Of a DNA stretch of 64,000 nt, positions 33,543 to 43,523 are shown piece after piece. The stretch covers positions 2,790,001-2,854,000 of the forward strand of contig NZ_CP066362.1 in NCBI RefSeq assembly GCF_030323865.1, given 5' to 3'. Numbering within the stretch: the first letter of the stretch is position 1; each line of letters begins with the position of its first letter. The DNA comes from Pseudarthrobacter defluvii (GTDB lineage: Bacteria; Actinomycetota; Actinomycetes; Actinomycetales; Micrococcaceae). The notes beneath the pieces are model-generated. The model was not told where the DNA came from, ran no database searches, and worked only from the letters and a program-made list of their open reading frames with translations. A program made the position numbers and the translations under genes.

Positions 33543-36500
33543 GGCTTCTGTTCCTTCAACCAGGTGTCATGGTCGTCCTCCCGGTCACCCCAGCTGCGGG
33601 CATCGTCCTCAGCAGCCTTGCTCGGAAGGATTTCCTCACTGCCACCCTGTGCTGTGCGTGCGGCCGGGGCGGATGCCGCAGCGTCCCCGGAGGAGGCAGG
33701 GCCAGCACCTGGTGCAGTCTCTTGGTTCTTGTTCCGATCGTGGTGCATATCTTCCTCGGGCCCGGCGTTCCCGGCCCTGTCTTCCTTACTCGGGTTTTCG
33801 TTGCTCACGGGGTCCGACTCCTCGATTTTCGGGCTGCCCGAGCGCCTGCCCTGGCCGTGGTGACCCGAACCGGCGCCGGAACGGTCCGCGCCGGACGCGT
33901 CCGAGTTGCCGTCGGCGCTGTGCCGGATTGTCCCGGCTTCCTGGCGGTCCCCGTCGCTGTCCAGGTTTCCGGCCGCCCCGCCCGGCAGGTAGGAGGCGGC
34001 GGATGGTGCAGTATCGATTCCATTGAGCGCCTGGTGGACGTCGTCGTCAAGGAATCCCGTGGAGGTGGTGCTCCTGCCCGGCAGCACGATGTTCTCAAGT
34101 CCCAGGTACCCGGCGATGCGGTCGGCGCAGGTGGAGGGGTCGGTAAAGACTTCAATGGTCCACAGCGGCATGTAGCGCCAGCCCAGGCGTTCCAGCAGTT
34201 CCGGGCGCAGCCGGCTGCGTTCACGTACGCTCATGGCGCGGTACTGCTTGGTGCCGTCGGACTCGATGGCCACAGGCCGGGGCAGGTCCAGGTCGTCTTG
34301 GCCCATGGTGTTCAGGGGGTCGGCCGCGGCGACCACGTCAATGGCGCCGTCGTACTGGTGCCATACCCTGGCCCCGCGGGCGCGGAGCCGGTCCCCCAGA
34401 TCCGCTACCAGGGGGTCCGCCCCAAGTGCCTGTTCGCTGGCAGCGGCGCGGGAGGCCGGGGTACCAAGGTCGGTGTTGCCGGAGATTTCCCGGTCCAGCA
34501 GCGTGTACAGGTCCACGGCGCCATGAGTGAGGCGGGTGTGGTCCAGGTCTTCCGGGCGGAAGCAGGTCAGCACGTGCAGGGAGCGCCGTGCCCGGGTCAT
34601 GGCCAGGGCGAACTTCTCCCGGCCGCCTTCCGCGGACAGCGGCCCGAAGTTGTGCAGTGCACGGCCGTGCGGGGTGCGCCCGAATCCCGGCGAGAAGATG
34701 ACGTGGTCACGGACCAGGCCCTGGGCGCGTTCCAGGTCAACCACCCGGAAGGACTCCGGGCCGGCTCCGAAGAATCCGGCCAGGCCGGGCTGGTTGGACA
34801 GCTGGAGCCGGATGGACTCGCCAATCCGGGCCGCATGCCGGAGGCTGGCGGTCACCACGGCGAGGGAAGTCCGGGGACGCATCCGGGCGTGCTCGAAGAC
34901 CAGTTCCACAACGCGGTTGACCTCTGCCACGACGGATTCCACCCCCTCGTGGTCGGCACTGGGAAGGCCGGTGCCGTCCGGCAGGTACTCAACCAGCAGG
35001 GAGCGGTCCAGCCCCGTGGCGGACTGCCCTTCCGGCAGCCGGCGCAGGCCGCCGTCGTAAAAGCTCTTGCTCAGCTGGAGGACCAGGTCCTCATCCACTG
35101 CGCGGTACACCACGTTGAGCTGCCATACCGGCAGGACGGCGGAGAGCGCGGTAAAGGCGCTTTCCACACGGTGGTGCGCCGATTCTCCGGGCGCCAGCCG
35201 CTCCACCCCCACCGTGAAGGTCCGCGGCGTGGCAATGCGGGAATCGCCGAAGGCAATGACCTGCCGGGCACGGGCAATCGAGGGCAGGACCGCCTGCAGG
35301 GAGGTGGCCTCCGCATCGAGGATCACCACTGCGTCGAAGTGCTGTTCGGCTGGAAGCAGGCCCGTCATGAGGTAGGGGCTGACAGACCAGACGGGAACCA
35401 GTGTGCCGATCAGGTCCGGAGCCTGTGCGGTGAGGGCGGGCAGGGAGACCCGCCCGTCCTTGAGCAGGCTGCGCAGGAGGCCGGCCTGCCGCGGCTGGGC
35501 GGCAATGGCGGTGCGCCACCGCTCCGCCAGGGCCCACCGCAGCCGGGCTGCGCCGCTGGCAATGTGGGCGTTGTCCGCGAGGCGGTACTCTGCCTCGAGC
35601 TGGCGCAGGGCGTCGCCGTCGGACATGGCAAGGTAGTCGTCACCGCTGATCATTGCCTCGAGGGCGGACTGCCACCAGGCCAGCTCCAGTTCGGCCGCGA
35701 CCGATCCTTCGGGCACCTCCCGTTCGGCAAGATCGGCAAGGAGTTCACCGAGGCCGTGTTCGCGCATGCTCTCAATGAGGAGCGTGCGTTCGGGCAGCGT
35801 TTTGAGTGTGTCGGTGTCCGCCACCAGCCGTTCCAGGCGTTCCATCAGCTGCCGGTAGGGAACGCCGGTCAGTGACCCGCCGTCTTCGGTATGCCGCAGG
35901 GCCTCGCCCAGTTGCGCCAGCTCCTTGTCCAGCGAGCGGTACATGGCGTTCATTTCCGCCAGGCCCGATGGAACGGCGGGGTGCCGCTGCGTGGTCGCGT
36001 ATCCGGCCCACAGGGCCCGCTGTTCCTGGACCAGCAGCAGGGACGAGTGCAGATCCGCGATGTGGACGCCCGGGCGCACATATTCCTTGGCCACCCGGCG
36101 CAGCCTGGAGCGCTGCATGGCGGTCAACTCGATGCCGCGCTCACGCCGCCACGAGGACGGCGCGGTGGCGGAGATCAGGTCCGTCACCGGGCGGTCGAAG
36201 ATGTCCGGGGTGAACTTGTCCAGGCTGCCGCGCACGGCGACCAGCAGTTCCAGCTGTTCGCCCCACTCGGCGAAGGATTCGCCCAGGCGGATTTCGGCGT
36301 GCTCGGCAACGGCGTCCATGCGGTCGCGGAGGATGGGAAGGCTCTTGGCCACAGACCGGACCAGGTCCTGCGCTTCCTCGGTTTCCTTGCGGGTCAGCAA
36401 CCTTGCGCCGTGCCAGGGGCTGGTGGTGGCCGCCTTGCTGAAGCTGCCCAGCTCGGCAGCCCGGCGCAGACGGCCGGCGAGCTCCTCGCGGTCCCGGATG

Positions 36501-37843
36501 CTGTCCAGCACGCTGCGCTTAAGCCGGACGGTGGTGGCCGGTGCCGGGTGGATGGAGGTGAGCTCGGCGAGGGACTGCATGGCCTGGTACGGCGAGCAGC
36601 CCCAGCGTTCGCGGACGTTGTGCAGCGATGCCACGTGGTCCATCAGCGCGTGCCGGTGCTCGGTGAGGGTGTTGTGCAGGTTCCCCAGTTGCGGTTCCAG
36701 CGACTTCTCGTTGCGGACGATCGCCCGGACCAGCTGGCCCTTCAGCTGTTGGGCCGTGACGTTCCCGGTGAGCTGGAGCAGGATGGAGTCCAGGCCCAGC
36801 GACTCCAGGTGTCCGGAGACCTCGTTGAGGCTGGCGCGGCGGTCGCCCACCACCAGCACTGTCTTGCCGGCATCCACCAGGGCGCCGATGGTATTGATAG
36901 CGGTCTGGGTCTGGCCGGTGCCGGGAGGGCTGCTGACCACCAGGGAGTCCCCGGCGCGGGCTGCGTCGATCACATACTGCTGGTCCGTGTCCGCGTCCAG
37001 CAGGAGCAGCTCATCCTTGGGGTGCCGGTTGTCCAGGTTCGGGAAGCGGGACGGGTCCGGTTCCTCGACGTCTACCATCTCGCCGCCGGCGGCGGTGGCC
37101 AGCGCGGACACGATGGGGTGGGTGTCGTTGATCCAGGGGTCGTCCAGGTTGCCGGAGAGATCGGCGAAGGTGGAAACGAGCAGGTTGTGCTGGGTTTCCG
37201 CTCCGTGGATGGGCCGGATCAGGGTGGCCAGACGGTCAAGGACGGGCTGGGGGTCGAACCGGGCGGTGCTGTAGGCCAGGCGGGTCACGGCGTTGACGTC
37301 GAAAACGATGCCGTGGATGTTCTTCAGGTGCCGCACCAGTGCCGGGTTAATTTGCGCCTGCTCGGTGAGCTGCAGTTCAAAGTCGTCCTCCCCCGGCCGA
37401 ACCGTGAGGGAGATGGCGGTCAGCATCACGGGGGCGGAGACACGCTGGGGCTTACCTCCGACGGCGGAGGTCCACACCACCGTTCCCGCGGACAGGTACC
37501 CGGCGTCGATGCCGCGGTCGTTGGCGAGCTCGAAGATCTTGGACCGGATGTTGCGCGAAGCCCTGGCCGCCACCACGTACTGCTGCCGGTCCCGGATCAG
37601 GGTGGACAGGCGGGTGCGGCGCCCGGCCATGAGCTGGGCGAGTCCGGAGGGGTGTGCCGAGGTGAGGTCGATTGAACCTTCGGGCGTCTTGGTGAAGCGC
37701 AGCATTGTGTCCGCGCCGGTGACGGGTTTGAGCCCGGACAGCCATTTACGAAGCTCTTCCGAGCCCTCCGGGTGGCCTTGACCAACTGACACTTCTGCCT
37801 TCTTTTCTGCGTTTGCACGTGACGCCCTGGACCATACCGGCAT
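33527..37843 (-). CDS. Large SF1-helicase-like protein with C-terminal REase_MTES_1575-type nuclease domain; ATPase motifs degenerate
   Basis: 1438 residues from the ATG at 37841-37843, chosen because TACTCT ends 7 nt upstream; an ATG 48 nt earlier is possible. Order: unknown N-terminal region (1-290); helicase core with P-loop SPPGTGQTQT (about 305-314, Gln311 where the catalytic Lys should be); a helical insertion (380-830); motif II LDAEATS (about 842-848, DA instead of DE); motif V/VI region ERAQGLVRDHVIF and REKFALAMTRARRS (about 1038-1090); PD-(D/E)XK-like domain with VAIESDGTKQYRAMSVRERSRLRPELLERLGWR (about 1190-1225); and about 170 disordered residues. It looks like a helicase-nuclease whose ATPase is weakened or lost. 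Confidence 0.85.
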   Translation of the reverse strand: MPVWSRASRANAEKKAEVSVGQGHPEGSEELRKWLSGLKPVTGADTMLRFTKTPEGSIDLTSAHPSGLAQLMAGRRTRLSTLIRDRQQYVVAARASRNIRSKIFELANDRGIDAGYLSAGTVVWTSAVGGKPQRVSAPVMLTAISLTVRPGEDDFELQLTEQAQINPALVRHLKNIHGIVFDVNAVTRLAYSTARFDPQPVLDRLATLIRPIHGAETQHNLLVSTFADLSGNLDDPWINDTHPIVSALATAAGGEMVDVEEPDPSRFPNLDNRHPKDELLLLDADTDQQYVIDAARAGDSLVVSSPPGTGQTQTAINTIGALVDAGKTVLVVGDRRASLNEVSGHLESLGLDSILLQLTGNVTAQQLKGQLVRAIVRNEKSLEPQLGNLHNTLTEHRHALMDHVASLHNVRERWGCSPYQAMQSLAELTSIHPAPATTVRLKRSVLDSIRDREELAGRLRRAAELGSFSKAATTSPWHGARLLTRKETEEAQDLVRSVAKSLPILRDRMDAVAEHAEIRLGESFAEWGEQLELLVAVRGSLDKFTPDIFDRPVTDLISATAPSSWRRERGIELTAMQRSRLRRVAKEYVRPGVHIADLHSSLLLVQEQRALWAGYATTQRHPAVPSGLAEMNAMYRSLDKELAQLGEALRHTEDGGSLTGVPYRQLMERLERLVADTDTLKTLPERTLLIESMREHGLGELLADLAEREVPEGSVAAELELAWWQSALEAMISGDDYLAMSDGDALRQLEAEYRLADNAHIASGAARLRWALAERWRTAIAAQPRQAGLLRSLLKDGRVSLPALTAQAPDLIGTLVPVWSVSPYLMTGLLPAEQHFDAVVILDAEATSLQAVLPSIARARQVIAFGDSRIATPRTFTVGVERLAPGESAHHRVESAFTALSAVLPVWQLNVVYRAVDEDLVLQLSKSFYDGGLRRLPEGQSATGLDRSLLVEYLPDGTGLPSADHEGVESVVAEVNRVVELVFEHARMRPRTSLAVVTASLRHAARIGESIRLQLSNQPGLAGFFGAGPESFRVVDLERAQGLVRDHVIFSPGFGRTPHGRALHNFGPLSAEGGREKFALAMTRARRSLHVLTCFRPEDLDHTRLTHGAVDLYTLLDREISGNTDLGTPASRAAASEQALGADPLVADLGDRLRARGARVWHQYDGAIDVVAAADPLNTMGQDDLDLPRPVAIESDGTKQYRAMSVRERSRLRPELLERLGWRYMPLWTIEVFTDPSTCADRIAGYLGLENIVLPGRSTTSTGFLDDDVHQALNGIDTAPSAASYLPGGAAGNLDSDGDRQEAGTIRHSADGNSDASGADRSGAGSGHHGQGRRSGSPKIEESDPVSNENPSKEDRAGNAGPEEDMHHDRNKNQETAPGAGPASSGDAAASAPAARTAQGGSEEILPSKAAEDDARSWGDREDDHDTWLKEQKPPHWG

Positions 37844-37850
37844 AGGTTCG

Positions 37851-37856
37851 AGAGTA
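37851..37856 (-). promoter_or_regulatory. -10 box of the helicase-nuclease gene
   Basis: Minus-strand TACTCT, seven bases, then ATG 37843; indicates a leaderless mRNA and sets the start. Confidence 0.5.
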
Positions 37857-37931
37857 GCCGCTTCGGCGCCGGACTTGAGCGACCGCAACACTGGAGCACG
37901 GGAAATTGCGGAGGATTCGTTGGGGAAAAGC

Positions 37932-37965
37932 AGTGGCCGGCCCCCGCTGGCGGAGGCCGGCCACT
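37932..37965 (-). terminator. guaA terminator
   Basis: AGTGGCCGGCC and GGCCGGCCACT (11 bp) around a 12-nt loop, followed on the minus strand by GCTTTTC. It separates guaA from the helicase gene promoter. Confidence 0.8.
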
Positions 37966-37972
37966 TAGGATG

Positions 37973-39562
<1,590 letters not shown>

Positions 39563-39568
39563 CGTAAT

Positions 39569-39574
39569 AGCCTA
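39569..39574 (-). promoter_or_regulatory. -10 box of leaderless guaA promoter
   Basis: Minus-strand TAGGCT, then ATTACG, then GTG 39562. Confidence 0.65.
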
Positions 39575-39677
39575 CTTGGCGCCATTGCACCGGCGCATCT
39601 TGGGACGCCGCGCTGTGACGGAGCAAACGTCCGACGGCGGGCGGCCGGTTCCCGATGCGGGGCTGCCGCGGAGGGGT

Positions 39678-40187
39678 TCAGTAGCGCTGCGGAGCCTGCG
39701 GGTTGGCGGCCAGCTCGGCCTCCACCTCGGCGTGGAACTTCTTCTCGACGATGAAGGACAGGAACGGCACCACGCCGCCAAGTGCCAGCAGGACCAGCTT
39801 CAGGAACGGCCAGCGCATGAGGGACCACAGCCGGAAGTTGGAGATCAGGTACACCACGTACATCCAGCCGTGCACGATCAGCACCGTGACGGAGACGTTG
39901 ACGCCGTTGATCACCCCGGCCGGCTCGGCGTCGGCGAATCCGAAGCCGAAGGGCTGGCCGCTTACGGCGTTGGTGCCGCCCGCGAACAGGTACTGCCCGA
40001 AGCCGTACCGCACCACGAGTTCGGCGCAGAGCAGGAGCAGCATGGTTCCGGTGAGGTAGGCCATGACCTTGTAGAACTTCAGGGCGGACCGGATCTGCGC
40101 CTCAGTACCGCCGAAGCGGCGCTTCTTGGGGGAAGTCTTGCCGCCGGATGCCTGCGGGGACGGAGTGGCGGGTTTCGGATCAATCAT
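39678..40187 (-). CDS. DUF3817 membrane protein
   Basis: 169 residues with an acidic/basic N-terminal tail and three membrane helices (about 40-62, 95-118, 128-150). SALKFYKVMAYLTGTMLLLLCAE and VLIVHGWMYVVYLISNFRLW, with FLKLVLLALGGVVPFLSFIVEKK, are the DUF3817 (YiiE-like) signature. It overlaps the SURF1 gene by 4 nt (ATGA), so the two are coupled. Function unknown; the family is widespread in actinobacteria, often beside SURF1 or guaA. Confidence 0.88.
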   Translation of the reverse strand: MIDPKPATPSPQASGGKTSPKKRRFGGTEAQIRSALKFYKVMAYLTGTMLLLLCAELVVRYGFGQYLFAGGTNAVSGQPFGFGFADAEPAGVINGVNVSVTVLIVHGWMYVVYLISNFRLWSLMRWPFLKLVLLALGGVVPFLSFIVEKKFHAEVEAELAANPQAPQRY

Positions 40188-41068
40188 GGCTGTACCTTCT
40201 GCTGGTGCTGGTCAGGCTGCTGCTGTTCAGGCCCGTGTGGAAGAGGCGGTGTTTCGTGGAGCCCGCCTGCGGGGGCTTCATCGTCGTCCTCAAGGGCTTC
40301 CTCAAGGTCGCGGTGGTAGTCGTCCTTGACCAGGCGCCACCAGATGAAGAAGGCGAAGCCGGCGAAGACGACCCATTCGATGGAGTAGAACAGGTTCAGC
40401 CAGTTGATGTGCTGTTCAGGGGGCTGTGGCCCGATGTTCAGGGGCAGGAGTTTTCCAGGGACGGCTGAGGCGCTGAGGTCCTGGCCGCCCACCACCTCTG
40501 CGGTGGCGGACACAAAGCCCGGGTAGCTGCTCACGTCCCAGTAGTTGATGAGTTCGGCGACGGAAACAGCCGAGGCCTCCCCCGGTTTCGGTGCCTTCCC
40601 TGCCACCGGTGCCTCCGATGGCAGGAGGCGCCCGGTGAGTTCAACAACGCCCGACGGCGGTGCTGCCGCGTCCCCGGGTTGGGCCACCCACCCGCGTGCC
40701 ACCGGGATCCAGGTCTGGGGAGATGCGCCCGCGCCGGTCAGGGTGGGGGCTCCGTTGACGGCGAAGGCGGACACTACCCAGTAGCCGCTTTTGCCGTCGT
40801 GGAGCCTGCCCGGAACCAGGACCTGCTTGTCGGGGCTGTACGTTCCCTGTGCCGTGACCATCTGGTCTGCGACGCTGCCGTGGAAGAACTCCCCTGGCTG
40901 CAGGGTGTTTGTGAGCGGTTGGACCTGTTCGGAAGCCGGGTTGACCGGCACTTCGGGCTGGGTGGAGCGGCCGAACTGCCACTGGCTCAGCAGCACGAAG
41001 ACCCCGGAGATAACGATCGCGAAGATAAAGCCTGCGATCCATCGGGGCTTAAGGGCTGTTTTCCACAC
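40184..41068 (-). CDS. SURF1 family protein (cytochrome oxidase biogenesis)
   Basis: 294 residues. Two membrane helices (about 10-30 and 233-252) flank a periplasmic domain. WIAGFIFAIVISGVFVLLSQWQFGRS is the SURF1 start and NWLNLFYSIEWVVFAGFAFFIWWRLVKDDY the conserved C-terminal helix. SURF1 helps insert heme a into aa3-type oxidase. GTG start with TACGGT 6 nt upstream. Confidence 0.9.
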   Translation of the reverse strand: MWKTALKPRWIAGFIFAIVISGVFVLLSQWQFGRSTQPEVPVNPASEQVQPLTNTLQPGEFFHGSVADQMVTAQGTYSPDKQVLVPGRLHDGKSGYWVVSAFAVNGAPTLTGAGASPQTWIPVARGWVAQPGDAAAPPSGVVELTGRLLPSEAPVAGKAPKPGEASAVSVAELINYWDVSSYPGFVSATAEVVGGQDLSASAVPGKLLPLNIGPQPPEQHINWLNLFYSIEWVVFAGFAFFIWWRLVKDDYHRDLEEALEDDDEAPAGGLHETPPLPHGPEQQQPDQHQQKVQP

Positions 41069-41074
41069 GTCTTA

Positions 41075-41080
41075 ACCGTA
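41075..41080 (-). promoter_or_regulatory. -10 box of leaderless SURF1-DUF3817 promoter
   Basis: Minus-strand TACGGT, then TAAGAC, then GTG 41068. Confidence 0.6.
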
Positions 41081-41153
41081 CTTCGTACTTCTGTAGAACA
41101 ACTAAACGCCTGGGCATTCGGACCGGAAACGGGACGGTCCGCCCCAGCGGTGC

Positions 41154-41642
41154 CTAGTGGTCGAAGAACACCAGGCTGGAATTGATGAGTTCGGCAATCA
41201 CTTCGGCGTCATAGGCCCGCCGCAGCGACTCCCGGAATGATTCCTTGGAGAGCGACCGGGCCAAGGTGGCCAACACTTCCAAGTGGTCCGAGAAGGAGCT
41301 GGCTGGCGTGGCAATCAGCAGGATGACCGTGGCGGGACCGTCCGCGGCACCAAAGTCCAGCGCATGGCCGTATTTGGCAATGCCCACCGCGATGGAGGTT
41401 TGGGAGACGAATTCGCTGCGGGCATGCGGCAATCCGATGCCGCCCGGGAGCCCCGTCGCCAGCTGGTGCTCCCGGGCATTGACATTCGTCAGGAACCCGT
41501 CAAGATCCGAGATCCGCCCGGCGGCGTACAGCCGCTCTGCCAGTTGGTTGGTGGCGTCGGTCTTGTCCTTCGCCTCCATTTCCAGGATCACCATGTCGGC
41601 GGTGGTCAGGTGGGCGTCATACGGGTCCAGTGGTTCCGCCAA
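41154..41642 (-). CDS. Orphan PTS EIIA (fructose/nitrogen type)
   Basis: 162-residue PTS_EIIA_2 domain with the phosphorylatable His73 in GIGLPHARSEFVSQ and the VILLIATPASSFSDHLEVLATLARSL core. No EIIB, EIIC, HPr or EI gene is nearby, so it may act as a regulator or pair with a distant permease. It starts 38 nt after glpD in the same direction. A TTG start at 41642 is preceded by GAAGGGA 6 nt upstream; no ATG fits the family N-terminus. Confidence 0.85.
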   Translation of the reverse strand: MAEPLDPYDAHLTTADMVILEMEAKDKTDATNQLAERLYAAGRISDLDGFLTNVNAREHQLATGLPGGIGLPHARSEFVSQTSIAVGIAKYGHALDFGAADGPATVILLIATPASSFSDHLEVLATLARSLSKESFRESLRRAYDAEVIAELINSSLVFFDH

Positions 41643-41680
41643 GGCGTATCCCTTCGGTCAGCAGTGGGGCTAGCGGCCCC

Positions 41681-43420
41681 TCAACGCAAGGGCACGATGT
41701 CTTCCGCGCCCAGGCGGGCGGCGTCTGCGGATTCGTCGTCCGGCTGTTGCTGGCTAAGGCGTTCCGCTTCCACGCGGGCAAGGTAGTGGCGGACTTCGTT
41801 TTCGCGCTGCGCCTCGCTCCAGCCAAGGACGTCACCCATCAGTTTAGCGACAACGGGGGCGGCGGATACGCCGCGGTCCCAGGCCTCGATGGAGATCCGT
41901 GTCCGCCGGGTCAGGACGTCCTGCACGTGGCGGGCACCTTCGTGGGTGGCGGCGTAGACAGCTTCCGCCTGCAGGTAGTCGTCTGCTCCGGGGATGGGCT
42001 CAGCCAGCTCAGGATTCTGCCCGATGATTTCCAGGACTTCGGGCGTCATGGACCCATACCGGTTGAGCAGGTGCTCGATCCGCGCCACGTGGACCCCGGA
42101 TTCCTCGGCGGTACGGTTCCGGCGGTTCCAGGCAGCCCGGAAACCGCTGGCACCCAGCAGCGGGATGGTCTCGGTGCAGCTGGGCGGCACCCGCTCGTCC
42201 ATGGTGCGGGTGGCCTCGTCGACGGCATCCTTGGCCATGACCCGGTAAGTGGTCCACTTGCCGCCCGCCACCACCACCAGTCCGGGGACCGGATGCGCCA
42301 CCACGTGCTCGCGGGAGAGCTTGGCGGTGGAGTCGTTTTCGCCGGCAAGCAGCGGCCGCAGCCCTGCGTAGACCCCTTCAACGTCTTCCCTGGTCAGTGG
42401 CCGCTTCAGCACTTGGTTCACGTGTTCCAGGACGTAGTCAATGTCCTTGCTGGAAGCGGCGGGGTGGGCCTTGTCCAGGTGCCAGTCGGTGTCGGTGGTC
42501 CCGATGATCCAGTGCCGCCCCCACGGGATGACGAACAGCACGGACTTCTCGGTGCGCAGGATCAGCCCCACGGTGGACTGGAAGCGGTCCCGCGGAACCA
42601 CAAGGTGGATGCCCTTGGAGGCACGGACGCGCAACTGGCCGCGGTCGGTCACCATGGCCTGGGTCTCGTCGGTCCATACGCCAGTGGCGTTGATGACCTG
42701 CTTGGCGCGGATGCTGAACTGGGTCCCATCTTCGCGGTTTTCCACCTTGGCACCGACTACCCGTTCGCCTTCCCGGAGGAAGTCCACCACCTTCATCTGG
42801 TTCACGGCATGGGCGCCATAGTAGGCAGCGGTACGGACCAGGTTGGCGCAGTATTTGGCATCGTCCACCTGCCCGTCGTAGTACCGGATGGACCCGACGA
42901 AGGCGTCGTCCTTCAGGCTGGGCGCGGCGCGCAGGGTGCCGCGGCGGCTCAGGTGCTTGTGGAACGGGACGCCGCGGCTGTGGCCGGCGGAGACTGACAT
43001 GGCGTCATAGAGGGCGATGCCGGCACCAACATAGGGCCGCTCGATGAAGGGTTTGGTCAGCGGATACAGGAACGGCACCGGCCGGGCCAGGTGGGGTGCA
43101 ATCTCGGAGAGGAGCAGCCCGCGTTCCTGCAGGGCTTCCTTGACCAGGGCAAAGTCCAGCATTTCCAGGTAGCGCAGGCCGCCGTGGATGAGTTTTGACG
43201 ACCGGGAGGACGTTCCCGCAGCCCAGTCGCTGGCCTCGACGATGCCGACGCTCAACCCCCGGGTCACGGCGTCAAGGGCGGCTCCTGTGCCGACGATGCC
43301 GCCGCCGACAATCAGGATGTCCAGTTCCTGGCCGGGTTCCGTGGTGGCGCGCAGCCGCTGGATGGATGCTTCCCTGGCTTCGGGGCCAAGGACCCCGCCG
43401 TTTGCAGGAACACTCTTCAT
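41681..43420 (-). CDS. glpD: Glycerol-3-phosphate dehydrogenase (FAD-dependent)
   Basis: Membrane-associated flavoenzyme oxidising glycerol-3-phosphate to DHAP and feeding the quinone pool. 579 residues. FAD site LDILIVGGGIVGTGAALDAVTRG (about 33-55), SSRSSKLIHGGLRYLE, the VPRDRF and GTTDTDW substrate-site strands and a C-terminal DAO_C domain. ATG with GGAGG 7 nt upstream. Upstream, ACTTGCAAGT (43464-43473) is a 10-bp palindrome that could be an operator. Likely co-transcribed with the EIIA gene. Confidence 0.95.
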   Translation of the reverse strand: MKSVPANGGVLGPEAREASIQRLRATTEPGQELDILIVGGGIVGTGAALDAVTRGLSVGIVEASDWAAGTSSRSSKLIHGGLRYLEMLDFALVKEALQERGLLLSEIAPHLARPVPFLYPLTKPFIERPYVGAGIALYDAMSVSAGHSRGVPFHKHLSRRGTLRAAPSLKDDAFVGSIRYYDGQVDDAKYCANLVRTAAYYGAHAVNQMKVVDFLREGERVVGAKVENREDGTQFSIRAKQVINATGVWTDETQAMVTDRGQLRVRASKGIHLVVPRDRFQSTVGLILRTEKSVLFVIPWGRHWIIGTTDTDWHLDKAHPAASSKDIDYVLEHVNQVLKRPLTREDVEGVYAGLRPLLAGENDSTAKLSREHVVAHPVPGLVVVAGGKWTTYRVMAKDAVDEATRTMDERVPPSCTETIPLLGASGFRAAWNRRNRTAEESGVHVARIEHLLNRYGSMTPEVLEIIGQNPELAEPIPGADDYLQAEAVYAATHEGARHVQDVLTRRTRISIEAWDRGVSAAPVVAKLMGDVLGWSEAQRENEVRHYLARVEAERLSQQQPDDESADAARLGAEDIVPLR

Positions 43421-43485
43421 TGAACGCCTCCAGTGCCTCTAGTGCCGGTAGTAAACCCACACTACTTGCAAGTGGCGTGCTTGGG

Positions 43486-43514
43486 CAGGGCCGGGTGGTG
43501 CCCACCCGGCCCTG
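43486..43514 (-). terminator. Terminator after guaB3
   Basis: CAGGGCCGGGTGG (43486-43498), loop TGC, and the 13-bp complement (43502-43514). It isolates guaB3 from the glpD promoter. Confidence 0.8.
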
Positions 43515-43523
43515 ACCTGTGCG

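Noticed and set aside
33521..35875. 784-residue plus-strand reading frame under the helicase-nuclease
   Set aside because: Antisense shadow of a gene with clear helicase and nuclease motifs; composition is typical of an artefact.
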